Positions 1-8,508 of a stretch of 64,000 nt of DNA are shown in pieces. Under the pieces are notes generated by a model. The model saw only the letters and a program-made list of their open reading frames with translations, was not told the DNA's origin and did no database searches. This stretch comes from Natronorubrum tibetense GA33. Lineage in GTDB: Archaea > Halobacteriota > Halobacteria > Halobacteriales > Natrialbaceae. A program made the position numbers and the translations under genes. Each line of letters opens with the position of its first letter. Position 1 is the first letter of the stretch. The DNA lies in NCBI RefSeq assembly GCF_000383975.1, contig NZ_KB913017.1, forward strand, positions 1,407,105 to 1,471,104, read 5' to 3'.

Positions 1-885
1 GTCTTCGCGGATACCAGAGAGGTCGCCAACCGCGATGATTCCAACACCCTCGTCAACACACCGCTGGACGATGTGTTTTGAGAGTGTGTGGAAGTAGTGA
101 GTACGGCGAGCTGATTTCTTCTGGTTCAACCGCGTGGCCTGTTCGGAGTTCGAATCGTCACACCGGGCAATCCGCTTGCTGAAGTAGTAGTCGTCCTGCT
201 TCAGGCAGCTCAGCGGGTACAGTTCGCTGTGGCCGTCTTCGTAGGCGAGTGCGGCAAAGTTGTTGATGCCGAGGTCAATACCCACCGTCTTCTCACCAGG
301 TGATTCGGCCACTTCGATCTCGACTTTGCACACGAAGTGTAGTTCCCACTCATCACCTGTCCAGACTGCCCGTACTTGTTGGACGCTCTCTACGGTGGAG
401 AGGTCAACGTCGGGACGAGTCTGGTATTCGCAGAGGATGAAGTCCGACCAGTGCTCTTTGAGATTCGAGCCTTTTGAGAGCCGAACACGGTCGTACTGGG
501 TATCGAGCTTGAAGCCAGCGGCTTTGAACGTGATTGTGCTTCGTGGATGTTCGTCACCGTATTTGCGGTAGCCGGGCGGATTCGCCCGCGTGTCTCCGTT
601 GCGCCGTTTGCCGTACCAGCCGTTGAACGCCTCAGCGAGTTCTTGAAGGACTCGCTGACTTGACTGAGAATGTAGGTCATCGTAGCGTTCGTACGACTTG
701 AGGTACGAGGTGAGTTCGTCGTGTTCTGGGATATAGTCGATTTCATCCCAGACACGACTAATTGTCCACCGTCCGACGTTCCAGAGTTTGCTGGCGGCGA
801 ACCCGAGCGAATCGAGGTCGTCGGACACCCGTGACTGGTTTCTGATGGAAGCAGTGTAGGTGCGGGTGACGACCTCTTTCGCCAT
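1..885 (-). CDS. tnpB: TnpB, RNA-guided nuclease of an IS200/IS605 (IS1341-type) element, partial
   Basis: Reading leftwards from the ATG at 885, an open frame of 295 codons runs off the window edge, so the C-terminal third (zinc finger and last RuvC motif) is missing here. The N-terminus begins MAKEVVTRTYTASI, which is typical of haloarchaeal IS1341-type proteins. The RuvC-I motif is visible as GIDLGINNFAALAY and a later catalytic segment as GIIAVGDLSGI. TnpB of this family is a transposon-encoded endonuclease guided by an RNA from the element's right end; that is family knowledge. No tnpA gene lies upstream in the window, so this may be a TnpB-only element. The frame is intact as far as it can be seen. 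Confidence 0.93.
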   Translation of the reverse strand, partial: MAKEVVTRTYTASIRNQSRVSDDLDSLGFAASKLWNVGRWTISRVWDEIDYIPEHDELTSYLKSYERYDDLHSQSSQRVLQELAEAFNGWYGKRRNGDTRANPPGYRKYGDEHPRSTITFKAAGFKLDTQYDRVRLSKGSNLKEHWSDFILCEYQTRPDVDLSTVESVQQVRAVWTGDEWELHFVCKVEIEVAESPGEKTVGIDLGINNFAALAYEDGHSELYPLSCLKQDDYYFSKRIARCDDSNSEQATRLNQKKSARRTHYFHTLSKHIVQRCVDEGVGIIAVGDLSGIRED

Positions 886-989
886 ACGTAACCTATGTAA
901 ACAAATCTACTTGAAAGTATGGATTACGCAGCGTGGCATATCCTGCCGTGCCATCGAGTAGTGGTTGGTGTAGGGTAGTGTCGGATTCA

Positions 990-1011
990 TCCCCGCCCTA
1001 AAGGACCGGGC
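990..1011 (-). repeat. Hairpin resembling an IS200/IS605 right-end motif
   Basis: Bases 991-998 and 1003-1010 form an 8-bp stem with one G/G mismatch and one G-T pair around a TAAA (TTTA on the minus strand) loop. On the minus strand it reads like the CCTTTAGGGCGGGG element that I associate with right ends of haloarchaeal IS200/IS605 elements. It lies about 105 bp upstream of tnpB rather than downstream, so it may be the end of another, lost element. The assignment rests on recollection of the motif. Confidence 0.5.
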
Positions 1012-1099
1012 TTTCTCCTTGATTCTCCGTAACAGGTCCGGCGGAGACTCGCCGCACGTCGGCACTGAAACCACGACTGTGCCGGCCTGACAATTCGAA

Positions 1100-1108
1100 C
1101 CTACTAAG
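1100..1108 (+). promoter_or_regulatory. TATA-like box of the 1132 gene
   Basis: The sequence cctactaag is centred 28 nt before the ATG at 1132, the spacing expected for a leaderless haloarchaeal transcript. Confidence 0.45.
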
Positions 1109-1131
1109 ACGGTGCCGCAATATTCGCCACT

Positions 1132-2130
1132 ATGAACACGCTTCTCCTAGACAGCGACGACGTCGACGACTACGCGCGACTCGACGGTGTAATCGATGCA
1201 GTCGAGCAAGCATTCGCCGCTTTCGAGCGCGGAGACACGCAGATGCCCGCGAAATCCTACATCGATCTCCCGCAGTACAACGGCGATTTCCGGTCGATGC
1301 CGGCCTATCTGTCGACCGACGAGTGGGACGCCGCCGGACTGAAGTGGGTCAACGTCCACCCGGACAACCCCGAGGACCACGACCTGCCCACCGTCCTGGG
1401 AACGATGATTTACTCCGACCCCGAGACCGCCTTCCCGAAGGCGATCATGGATGGTACGACGCTCACGATGAAACGTACCGGCGCAGCGGCGGCCGTCGCG
1501 ACCGACTACCTCGCCGTCGACGACGCCTCGAGCCTCGGTATCGTCGGCGCTGGCGTCCAGTCCTATACGCAGCTCGACGCGATCAGCGAGATTCGATCGA
1601 TCGAGGAAGTCGTCGTCTCGGACCCCGACGACGCGCGCGTCGACGCGTTCGTCGACGCCTACGACGACCGGTTCGACGTTCGCAGCGGATCCATCTCCGA
1701 AGCTGGCCACTGCGACATCCTCTCGACGGTGACCCCCGTCGAGGACCCCATCGTCGGCCCGGACGATGTCGGCGACCACACGCACATCAACGCGATCGGT
1801 GCCGACGCCGAAGGGAAACACGAACTGGCCGACGACCTCCTGCAGGCGGCCACGATCGTCATCGACGATCACGAGCAGTGTACTCACTCCGGCGAAATCA
1901 ACGTTCCATACCACGAGGGTGTGCTGACCGACGACGACATCCACGCCGAGATCGGCGAGGTCGTCGTCGGCTCGAAACCGGGCCGGACGGACGAGACCGG
2001 CGTCACCGTCTTCGATTCGACCGGACTGGCCATCCAGGACGTCGCTGCGGCCCACGTCGTCTACGAGAACGCGCGAGCCGCGGGCGAGGGCCAGCCGTTC
2101 GATCTCGTCGGCGTCGGCGACTCGGACTGA
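1132..2130 (+). CDS. Ornithine cyclodeaminase / alanine dehydrogenase family protein
   Basis: This 332-residue protein belongs to the ornithine cyclodeaminase/mu-crystallin family, which includes archaeal alanine dehydrogenase and related imine reductases. Visible features are the substrate-side lysine in GLKWVNVHP (about residue 71), the conserved MDGTTLTMKRTGAA segment (106-119), and a Rossmann dinucleotide-binding loop GIVGAGVQS (136-144). Length matches the family. Archaeal members oxidatively deaminate L-alanine with NAD, but the sequence alone does not separate alanine dehydrogenase from ornithine cyclodeaminase or ketimine reductase. The gene stands alone, with a TATA-like box suggesting a leaderless start. 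Confidence 0.88.
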   Translation: MNTLLLDSDDVDDYARLDGVIDAVEQAFAAFERGDTQMPAKSYIDLPQYNGDFRSMPAYLSTDEWDAAGLKWVNVHPDNPEDHDLPTVLGTMIYSDPETAFPKAIMDGTTLTMKRTGAAAAVATDYLAVDDASSLGIVGAGVQSYTQLDAISEIRSIEEVVVSDPDDARVDAFVDAYDDRFDVRSGSISEAGHCDILSTVTPVEDPIVGPDDVGDHTHINAIGADAEGKHELADDLLQAATIVIDDHEQCTHSGEINVPYHEGVLTDDDIHAEIGEVVVGSKPGRTDETGVTVFDSTGLAIQDVAAAHVVYENARAAGEGQPFDLVGVGDSD

Positions 2131-2147
2131 AATCGCGCCGCGTCGAA

Positions 2148-2972
2148 CTACCGCTGATCGCGGAGTCGTCGGGGAACCGACCCCGTCATCCGAAGCTCGT
2201 CGCAGTAGTAGACGACGGGGTCGCCCGTCGGTACCGGCAGGTCGTTCGCTTCGAACATCGTATTCTCGTCGATCGTGACGGTTGCGGGCTGTAACGGCCA
2301 CGGGTCGTGTGCGATTTCGCCCGTCAAGACGCCACGATTCTCCTCGGCAGCGTAGAACCGCCGCCGTTCGACGAGCCAGTGCGCCAGCGTCCCCGACTCC
2401 GGCATAAAGACATCACCGTCGGGCTGATACGTCGCGGAGAACCGCGCCGTAGACTGGTCGTCGTCGAACCGCGGTCGAGCACCGACGGCAGTCTGGCTTC
2501 GCGTGCTCGAGAACGCGACGGCCTCGTCGTTGGCACCGACTCGCATGTGGGCGTGGTAGACCGGCAGCCGGGTCGTTCGCCCGACGGCCGCGGCGACCAA
2601 CGGGCTTCCGACGTCGATACTGAAGAAGAACAGGCCGGGATCGCCGCGGTGGCGAACGTACGTCCGGACGTTGAGTTCGGCGACCGCCGTCCGGGCGATG
2701 GGGGGCGATCCACGGATACCCGCGTTCGTCAGCACGAACGGGAGGATGCTGAGCCAGGCGTCGCCGTCGTACGTCTCGAGCGCCAACTGATCGGGGACGC
2801 GCGGACGAAGCGCGTCGGGATCGACGGGCCAGTTAAGGAACGCGCCGTCCCGCCACGTCATCGACGCGACGTGTGGCGCGGTCGGCGACGAGCCGTCCGC
2901 GAACGTCCATCGGAACGGGTCGGTTCGTTTCCGTCGTCGTGTCCGCGTCCGTTGCTGTCTGTGTTGTGTCAT
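2148..2972 (-). CDS. DUF2071 (YqjF-type) protein
   Basis: The 274-residue product matches the DUF2071/YqjF family: the WRDGAFLNWPVDPDALRP block (residues 41-58), WLSILPF, LNVRTYV, and FFFSIDVGSPLVA follow in the usual order. Structures of this family resemble acetoacetate decarboxylase, but no reaction is established. The first 20 residues are arginine-rich and may be an over-long N-terminus; no better start is obvious before the conserved block. It converges with the preceding gene, their stops being 17 bp apart, and shares no operon with its neighbours. Confidence 0.82.
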   Translation of the reverse strand: MTQHRQQRTRTRRRKRTDPFRWTFADGSSPTAPHVASMTWRDGAFLNWPVDPDALRPRVPDQLALETYDGDAWLSILPFVLTNAGIRGSPPIARTAVAELNVRTYVRHRGDPGLFFFSIDVGSPLVAAAVGRTTRLPVYHAHMRVGANDEAVAFSSTRSQTAVGARPRFDDDQSTARFSATYQPDGDVFMPESGTLAHWLVERRRFYAAEENRGVLTGEIAHDPWPLQPATVTIDENTMFEANDLPVPTGDPVVYYCDELRMTGSVPRRLRDQR

Positions 2973-3086
2973 CCTCGAGAATCAGCGTGCGGGCTGTACG
3001 ACACGGTACGTTGGGAAACGGTATAAAGTAGACAGCCGTCTGTCAGAAGTGGTGGTGGTTCGAGACCTGAAGACGCGTTTGTCCGT

Positions 3087-3170
3087 TATAGTAACAACTG
3101 GAACTGTTCACACACCGATCGTATAGCTGCCATGCGATCGGGTGTGCACTGAGTTCCAGTGGTCACTATA
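3087..3170. repeat. 84-bp palindromic element, copy 1 (MITE-like)
   Basis: The ends read TATAGTAACAACTGGAACTG and, inverted, TATAGTGACCACTGGAACTC, and a 6-bp stem CGATCG/CGATCG (3117-3122 and 3135-3140) closes the centre, so nearly the whole element is an imperfect inverted repeat. A related copy of identical length lies at 32045-32128, with about 65 of 84 positions identical by hand count. It has no coding capacity. It sits between the DUF2071 start and the leuS stop. Confidence 0.75.
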
Positions 3171-3198
3171 GTCGGCCGATCCGTCGCTCGAACCGAAG

Positions 3199-5859
3199 TT
3201 AGTCGTCGATCTCGATCGCCGGCCGTCCGGGTTCGGCGTTTTTGATCGCGCTGTCGTCGGCTTTCTCGGCGTGGACGACCGACACCGGCGCGTCGAACTC
3301 GCGTTCGATCAGCCAGGCTGCAGACTCGAGGGCCGCGTGCTCGTCGTCGGGACCGAGCGTCATCGAGAGCGCCTCGCGTTCGGCCTGCAGGTCCTGCCCG
3401 TAGCTGGCGGCGTCGTCACCCTGCTCGCGGATGTGTGATTCCTGCATGAGTTCGCCGATCAGGTTGTCGGCGTCGCTCTCGATGGCGATCTCGAGGGCGT
3501 CGTACATCCAGTCCGGAGCGACGACGACGTCGATCGCCTCGGGATCCTCGATACCGGCTACCTCGACGATGTCGCGGATGTCCTCGCGGGTGTTCTGGAC
3601 CAGTCGTCGGCGTTTGGCAACGTAGTCGCGGTCGACCTGTGCGGTCGGCCACTCGGCGTCGACGACGAACCCGTCGTAACCCAGTTCGTCCCACAGCTCT
3701 TCAGCGAGGTGGGGAGCGACCGGCGCGAGCAGGCGAACGACGGCCGACAGTCCGCGTTCGTAGGTTTCGGCGTGGGGATCGGTGTAATCGGCGTACTGCC
3801 GGAGCGTCCGCGTCAGATCCTGCGTCTCGCGCAGCGCCCGGTTGAACCTTAGCTCGTCGTACTCGCCGCTGGCGATGGCGATCGTCGCGTCGATCTCCGC
3901 GTCGACGTAGCTGGCGATGGCATCGTCCTCGCCCTTGGGATCGTCCGAAACGTAGCCTTCCACCATCTCCTGCAGTCGACTCAGGAACGCGTACGTCGAT
4001 CGAACGCCCTCCTCGCTCCAGTCGAAGTCCCGTTCGGGCTGGGCGGCCTGCATCATGAACAGCCGGGCCGTGTCAGCGCCGTACTCCTCGACGATCCGCT
4101 GGGGCGAGACCGTGTTCCCCTTCGACTTGGACATCTTCTCGCCCTCCAACTGGACCATCCCCTGGGCCAGCAGGTTCGTGAAGGGTTCGCGGTGCTCGAG
4201 CCCCTCGTGGTCCGCCAGCACCTTCGTAAAGAATCGGGAGTAAAGCAGGTGCATCACGGCGTGTTCGATGCCGCCGACGTACTGATCGACGGGCATCCAG
4301 TCGTTGGCTCGCTCGAGGTCGAACGGCGCGTCCTCGAGGCCCGGCGAGACGTAGCGCAGGAAGTACCACGAGGAGTCGACGAACGTGTCCATCGTGTCCG
4401 TCTCGCGGGTGGCCTCGCCGCCGCAGGCGGGACAGGTCGTCTGCTTCCACTCCTCGGCGGCGTCCAGCGGATTGCCGGTGGTGTTGATGAATTCGGGCAG
4501 TTCGACGGGGAGTTCGTCCTCGGGCACGGGCACGGCGCCGCAGTCGTCGTGACAGTGGACGATCGGGATCGGCGTCCCCCAGTAACGCTGGCGGGAGATC
4601 CCCCAGTCGCGAAGCTGGTACTGCGTGGACTCCTCGGCACTGTCGATATCGACGGTCAGCCGTTCGCGGGCTTCGGCGCTCTCGAGACCGGAGTACTCGC
4701 CCGAGTTCACGAGGACGCCGTCGTCGGTGAACGCTTCCTCGCTGACGTCCGGCGCGTCGGGGACCGTCTCGCCGTCCCAGTCGTCCGGCTTCGGCGCGAT
4801 GACCGGCTTGATTTCCTCGTCCATCTTCGTCGCGAAGGCGTGGTCGCGCTCGTCGTGGCCCGGAACGGCCATCAGCGCGCCCGTCCCGACGTCAGAAAGG
4901 ACGAAGTCGGCGACGTAGACCGGGATCTCCTCGCCCGTGACGGGGTTCGTCGCGGTCAGATCCGTTGCGACGCCGTTCGGTTCGTCGCCCTCGGGGTCCG
5001 CTTCGTGCTCGACGAACTGGTGAACGTCGTCGTCCACCTCGGCCAACTCCTCGCTGATCGGGTGGTCCGGCGCGAGCGCGAAGAACGTCGCGCCGTGGAT
5101 GGTGTCGACGCGGGTAGTGAAGGCCTCGACGGAGCCGTGACCCGCCACCTGAAACTCCAGTTCCGTCCCGAACTGTCGGCCGATCCAGTTGCGCTGCATC
5201 TGGCGGACCGAGTTCGGCCAGCCCTCGAGGTCGTCGATGGCCTCGAGCAACTCGTCCGCGTACTCGGTGATCCGCAGGAACCACTGCTCGAGTTCCCGCT
5301 GTTCGACGGGCGTATCACAGCGCCAGCAGAGTTCGGCCTCGCCCTCGACCTGCTCGTCGGCCAGCACGGTCTCGCAGTGGGGACACCAGTTGACCTCGGC
5401 GTCGCGACGCTCGACGAGTCCTTCCTCGTGGAACCGCGAGAAGAGCCACTGGTTCCACTGGTAGTACTCCGGCGTGCAGGTGGCGATCTCGCGATCCCAG
5501 TCGTAGCCAAAGCCCATCGACTCCATCTGGTCGGTCATCGTGTCGATGCAGTCGAACGTCCAGTCTCGCGGATTGGTGTCGCGTTCCTTGGCCGCGTTTT
5601 CGGCGGGGAGACCGAAGGCGTCCCAACCCATGGGGTGGAGGACCTCGTCGCCGCACATTCGTCGGAATCGGGCATAGGCGTCCGTAATCGTGTAGTTCCG
5701 AACGTGGCCCATGTGGAGTTTGCCCGACGGGTAGGGGTACATGCCAAGGACGTACGTCGGATCCTCGACGTCGTCGGGCGTCCGATAGGCGTCTTCGTCG
5801 TCCCACGCCTCCTGCCAGCGCCGTTCGACCGCCGCATGGTCGTATCCCGCGTCGCTCAT
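3199..5859 (-). CDS. leuS: Leucyl-tRNA synthetase
   Basis: This class I aminoacyl-tRNA synthetase charges tRNA-Leu with leucine. The 886-residue protein shows the HIGH-type motif HMGH in PYPSGKLHMGHVRN (residues 49-52), a zinc-type CPHC/CWRC pair, an editing domain with TTRVDTIHGATF, the WGTPIPIVHC block, and the KMSKS signature in EKMSKSKGN (about 573-577). The open frame extends 43 codons further upstream, but that stretch is arginine-rich and unconserved; the ATG at 5859 gives the usual start (MSDAGYDHAAVERRWQ). The domain order looks bacterial-like, as is known for haloarchaeal LeuS. Confidence 0.97.
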   Translation of the reverse strand: MSDAGYDHAAVERRWQEAWDDEDAYRTPDDVEDPTYVLGMYPYPSGKLHMGHVRNYTITDAYARFRRMCGDEVLHPMGWDAFGLPAENAAKERDTNPRDWTFDCIDTMTDQMESMGFGYDWDREIATCTPEYYQWNQWLFSRFHEEGLVERRDAEVNWCPHCETVLADEQVEGEAELCWRCDTPVEQRELEQWFLRITEYADELLEAIDDLEGWPNSVRQMQRNWIGRQFGTELEFQVAGHGSVEAFTTRVDTIHGATFFALAPDHPISEELAEVDDDVHQFVEHEADPEGDEPNGVATDLTATNPVTGEEIPVYVADFVLSDVGTGALMAVPGHDERDHAFATKMDEEIKPVIAPKPDDWDGETVPDAPDVSEEAFTDDGVLVNSGEYSGLESAEARERLTVDIDSAEESTQYQLRDWGISRQRYWGTPIPIVHCHDDCGAVPVPEDELPVELPEFINTTGNPLDAAEEWKQTTCPACGGEATRETDTMDTFVDSSWYFLRYVSPGLEDAPFDLERANDWMPVDQYVGGIEHAVMHLLYSRFFTKVLADHEGLEHREPFTNLLAQGMVQLEGEKMSKSKGNTVSPQRIVEEYGADTARLFMMQAAQPERDFDWSEEGVRSTYAFLSRLQEMVEGYVSDDPKGEDDAIASYVDAEIDATIAIASGEYDELRFNRALRETQDLTRTLRQYADYTDPHAETYERGLSAVVRLLAPVAPHLAEELWDELGYDGFVVDAEWPTAQVDRDYVAKRRRLVQNTREDIRDIVEVAGIEDPEAIDVVVAPDWMYDALEIAIESDADNLIGELMQESHIREQGDDAASYGQDLQAEREALSMTLGPDDEHAALESAAWLIEREFDAPVSVVHAEKADDSAIKNAEPGRPAIEIDD

Positions 5860-5953
5860 TCTTATATACGTGTCCGAGCGTCGCCGCCCTATAGCTTTCC
5901 ATACCAGCCGTCGGTAACGCAGGAAAATCGCCGATCGCCGTCTCCGACCAGTG

Positions 5954-6373
5954 TTACTCGATGTCGATCTCCTTCGACGTCTCGCCACCGGTGATCTTCG
6001 GCAGGCGAACGGTCAACACGCCGTTCTCGTAGCCGGCCGAGACCTCCTCTTCCTCGACCGGCTCGGGAAGACGAATGCGGCGGTTGGCCGACGTTCGCGT
6101 CCGCTCGCGCCGGAGGTAGCGTCCGTCCGCCGAGGCCTCCTCATCCTCGCGACTGGCCTCGAGGCGCAGCGTCCCCTCCGAGAGCGTCAGTTCGATATCG
6201 TCAGTCTCGTAGCCGGGTAGATCGGCCGTGACGAGGTACTCTTCACCCGTGTCGACGACGTCGGCCGGGACCGATCCCGGCACCTGGAGACCGCCGCTGG
6301 TCATCCCCGATTCGACCTGCTTGCTGACGCGGTCGAGCATCTCCTCGATATCTTCGAAGGGGTTCTTTCGCAT
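5954..6373 (-). CDS. Hsp20/alpha-crystallin family small heat-shock protein
   Basis: The 139-residue product has an N-terminal MRKNPFEDIEEMLDRVSKQ helix followed by an alpha-crystallin domain. Recognisable parts are DTGEEYLVTADLPGYETDDI, the RERTRTSANRRIRLPEPV strand and the ENGVLTVRLPK motif near the C-terminus. These proteins bind unfolding proteins and hold them for refolding. A TATA-like box 29 nt before the ATG at 6373 supports this start over upstream ones in the same frame. The gene is separate from its neighbours; heat induction is plausible but no operator is evident. Confidence 0.93.
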   Translation of the reverse strand: MRKNPFEDIEEMLDRVSKQVESGMTSGGLQVPGSVPADVVDTGEEYLVTADLPGYETDDIELTLSEGTLRLEASREDEEASADGRYLRRERTRTSANRRIRLPEPVEEEEVSAGYENGVLTVRLPKITGGETSKEIDIE

Positions 6374-6398
6374 ACTCGCTGCTACGGGTTCGAGCAGG

Positions 6399-6405
6399 AT
6401 AAATT
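6399..6405 (-). promoter_or_regulatory. TATA-like box of the Hsp20 gene
   Basis: On the minus strand aatttat is centred 29 nt before the ATG at 6373, consistent with a leaderless transcript. Confidence 0.55.
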
Positions 6406-6455
6406 CTGCCCGCGGTGGAAGGTCACAACCGGCTACTCCGGCAGCGACTCCAACC

Positions 6456-6914
6456 CTACTCCGGCAGCGACACAAGCCCGTCGTCGAGCGCGTCTAACAG
6501 TACGTCGCGCGCGTGGCCGTCCGGATCGACACCGTCGTAGACCGCCTTCACCTCGCCGTCGGCGAGGAAGAAGGTCGTCCGCGTAGTGACGCCGCTGTCC
6601 CGCAGTTCGACGTCGAAGGCATCGGCAATCTCGGCGTCCGGATCGGCGAGCAGGTCGAACTCGAGTCCCTCCTGCTGACAGAAGGAGTCGTGCGAGTCGA
6701 CGTCGTCCCGCGAGACGCCGTAGACCGTTACGCCGGCATCCTGGTAGGTCTCGTGCTCGCGCTGGAACTGATTGGCTTCAATCGTACAGCCGGGAGTGTC
6801 GTCTTTCGGGTAGAAGTAGACGACAGCGGGGTCGTCGAACTCGAGGCTGACCTCCTCGCCGTCCTGGTTCGGTGCAGTCACGGTGGGGGCGTCGGCCCCT
6901 TCGTCGAGTGTCAT
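6456..6914 (-). CDS. bcp: Peroxiredoxin, Bcp/PrxQ type
   Basis: This 152-residue thioredoxin-fold protein reduces hydroperoxides in the cytoplasm. The peroxidatic cysteine is Cys43 in KDDTPGCTIEANQF, the hallmark of the Bcp/PrxQ group. A second cysteine, Cys79 in SHDSFCQQEG, is a candidate resolving or structural residue. The family pattern VVYFYPKDD and GVSRDDVDSH is complete. The start at 6914 was chosen because the preceding in-frame residues are not conserved. Downstream of the stop codon the final codons are duplicated out of function. Confidence 0.94.
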   Translation of the reverse strand: MTLDEGADAPTVTAPNQDGEEVSLEFDDPAVVYFYPKDDTPGCTIEANQFQREHETYQDAGVTVYGVSRDDVDSHDSFCQQEGLEFDLLADPDAEIADAFDVELRDSGVTTRTTFFLADGEVKAVYDGVDPDGHARDVLLDALDDGLVSLPE

Positions 6915-7055
6915 ATGCGTACTCCCGCGGGGGATGCGGAAAACCGTTTTCGGTCCGACGAAGCAGACCGGTCGAATCGCAGCGACGCCGCTCAACGAAC
7001 GAGATCAAAGCGAATCGTTCCGAGACCGCCCCACTCCGGTTTCGAACCGCCGGCC

Positions 7056-7868
7056 CTATCCGACCACGTGCTCGGTGTCGTACGATCCCAGCCGCCGGAC
7101 CCACCCCTTCTCGGCTAACTCCTCGAGTTCCTCGATCGCCTCCTTCGTCCGGGCCTCGTAGAGGCCGGCCTCGATGTCGATGTGGAAGACGTAGTCGCCC
7201 AGTCGCTGGCCGCTGGGACGGGATTCGACCCGCGTGAGGTTGATATCGCGGTTCGCGAAGGGCTGGAGCAGTTCGAGCAACAGCCCCGGATAGTTCGCGT
7301 TCGGGTAGACCACGAGCGAACTCTTGCCGCCGCCCTTCGAGCGGTCCTCGGCGGGCGCGAGCGCGAAAAAGCGCGTCGCATTCGAGTCCTGGTCCTGAAT
7401 GTCCTCGGCGAGCACCTCGATGCCGTCGCCGCCGTTGTCCGGGTGGGCGATGCCCGCGGTCAACGGGTCGTCGCGGGCGAACTCGACGCTCTGGGCCGTG
7501 CTCGCGACGGCCTCGAGCGTGGCGTCGGGGTACTCGCGCTCGAGGTAGGACCGACACTGGGCGAGCGCCTGCGAGTGGCTGGCGACGGTGTCGAACTCCG
7601 GCCCCTGTGCGAGGAGCGCGTGTTTGATGGGGGTAACGATCTCGCGGACGACGGCGACGTCGTACTCCGCGAGCGCGTCGAGGCTCTCCGTGACGGAGCC
7701 CTCGATGCTGTTTTCGATCGGAATGACGCCGCGGTCGTACTCGCCGCCGGCGACGGCGTCGACGATCGCCGTCACCGACTGGCGGAAGTCGATCTCGTCG
7801 CCGTTCGCGACCGCCGTTGCCGCCCGGTGTGAGTAGGTTCCTTCGGGACCCAGCGTAACTGCAGCCAT
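7056..7868 (-). CDS. pheA: Prephenate dehydratase
   Basis: The 270-residue enzyme converts prephenate to phenylpyruvate in phenylalanine synthesis. The N-terminal catalytic domain starts AAVTLGPEGTYSH and contains GVIPIENSIEGSV and the SNATRFFAL signature, whose threonine is catalytic in the family. The C-terminal ACT domain (about residues 185-265) carries the ESRPSG motif that binds phenylalanine for feedback inhibition. It is monofunctional, without a chorismate mutase domain. A TATA-like sequence lies 28 nt before the ATG. Confidence 0.97.
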   Translation of the reverse strand: MAAVTLGPEGTYSHRAATAVANGDEIDFRQSVTAIVDAVAGGEYDRGVIPIENSIEGSVTESLDALAEYDVAVVREIVTPIKHALLAQGPEFDTVASHSQALAQCRSYLEREYPDATLEAVASTAQSVEFARDDPLTAGIAHPDNGGDGIEVLAEDIQDQDSNATRFFALAPAEDRSKGGGKSSLVVYPNANYPGLLLELLQPFANRDINLTRVESRPSGQRLGDYVFHIDIEAGLYEARTKEAIEELEELAEKGWVRRLGSYDTEHVVG

Positions 7869-7937
7869 TGCGTGGTGATACCCGCGACGGGATGAAAAGG
7901 TCTCGGGTCCGATAGCAGTCGACCGTCGGTTCGTGAC

Positions 7938-8303
7938 TTAGGCCGTCGCCGTGACGATATCGTCTTCGTACTGACCGACGGCCTCGAGGACCGCCTGCCG
8001 GTCGTCCGCCGGGACCTCGAACTCCTCGAGGCTGGCCTCGAGATGGGCGACGATGGCATCGAAGTCGGGTTTCGTGATCCCGAGGTCGTCGTGTGCGGCC
8101 TCCATGTCTTCGCCGGAGTAGTCGACGGGCCCGCCAGCGACCGCGCTGATGAACTGGGCCTGGTGGGCGCGCTGTTTCTGCATGTCGACGTCGTCGAAGT
8201 AGTGGGCGACCTGTTCGTCCGCAATCACGCGTTCGTAGAACCGGTCGACGACTGCCGCGATGGCGTCCTCGCCGCCGAGTCGGTCGTACAGAGTTTCGCT
8301 CAT
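7938..8303 (-). CDS. Group I truncated haemoglobin
   Basis: The 121-residue protein matches the 2-over-2 truncated haemoglobins: it begins with the TLYDRLGGEDAI motif, has an aromatic pair FY at 22-23 (B10 position), the HQAQFISAVAGGP segment, and a proximal histidine at residue 71 in MEAAHDDLGI. Family members bind oxygen or nitric oxide and may detoxify NO; the physiological role here is unknown. A well-placed TATA-like box 29 nt upstream fixes the start at 8303. It is transcribed divergently from hemC. Confidence 0.93.
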   Translation of the reverse strand: MSETLYDRLGGEDAIAAVVDRFYERVIADEQVAHYFDDVDMQKQRAHQAQFISAVAGGPVDYSGEDMEAAHDDLGITKPDFDAIVAHLEASLEEFEVPADDRQAVLEAVGQYEDDIVTATA

Positions 8304-8328
8304 CCGGCCGATTCTACGAATGGCGAGT

Positions 8329-8336
8329 GTATAAGT
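8329..8336 (-). promoter_or_regulatory. TATA-like box of the truncated haemoglobin gene
   Basis: On the minus strand acttatac is centred 29 nt before the ATG at 8303, predicting a leaderless message. Confidence 0.6.
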
Positions 8337-8508
8337 GTCCGTCCGAACGTGTTCCCGCCGGAATTTCGGGAAGAGATCGACCATCGATACCGATCAGGTT
8401 CCGCCACAAATCGCCCACAGCGAAGCCCCGCAGACACATATAATCGAGTCGACCGGTCAGCGACCGACAAGCGTGCGCTTTTCATACCCGAGGCGACGAC
8501 TCATCTCT

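Noticed and set aside
1147-2301. 384-codon open frame antisense to the alanine dehydrogenase-like gene
   Set aside because: It overlaps a well-conserved enzyme gene and reads as repetitive arginine/valine/aspartate shadow sequence.
5861-5870. TATA-like tatata directly before the leuS start
   Set aside because: It is only a few bases upstream of the ATG at 5859, too close to serve as the promoter of that start.
4192-5994. 600-codon open frame antisense to leuS
   Set aside because: It is a composition-driven shadow of the leuS frame; it has no family features, while leuS has all synthetase motifs.
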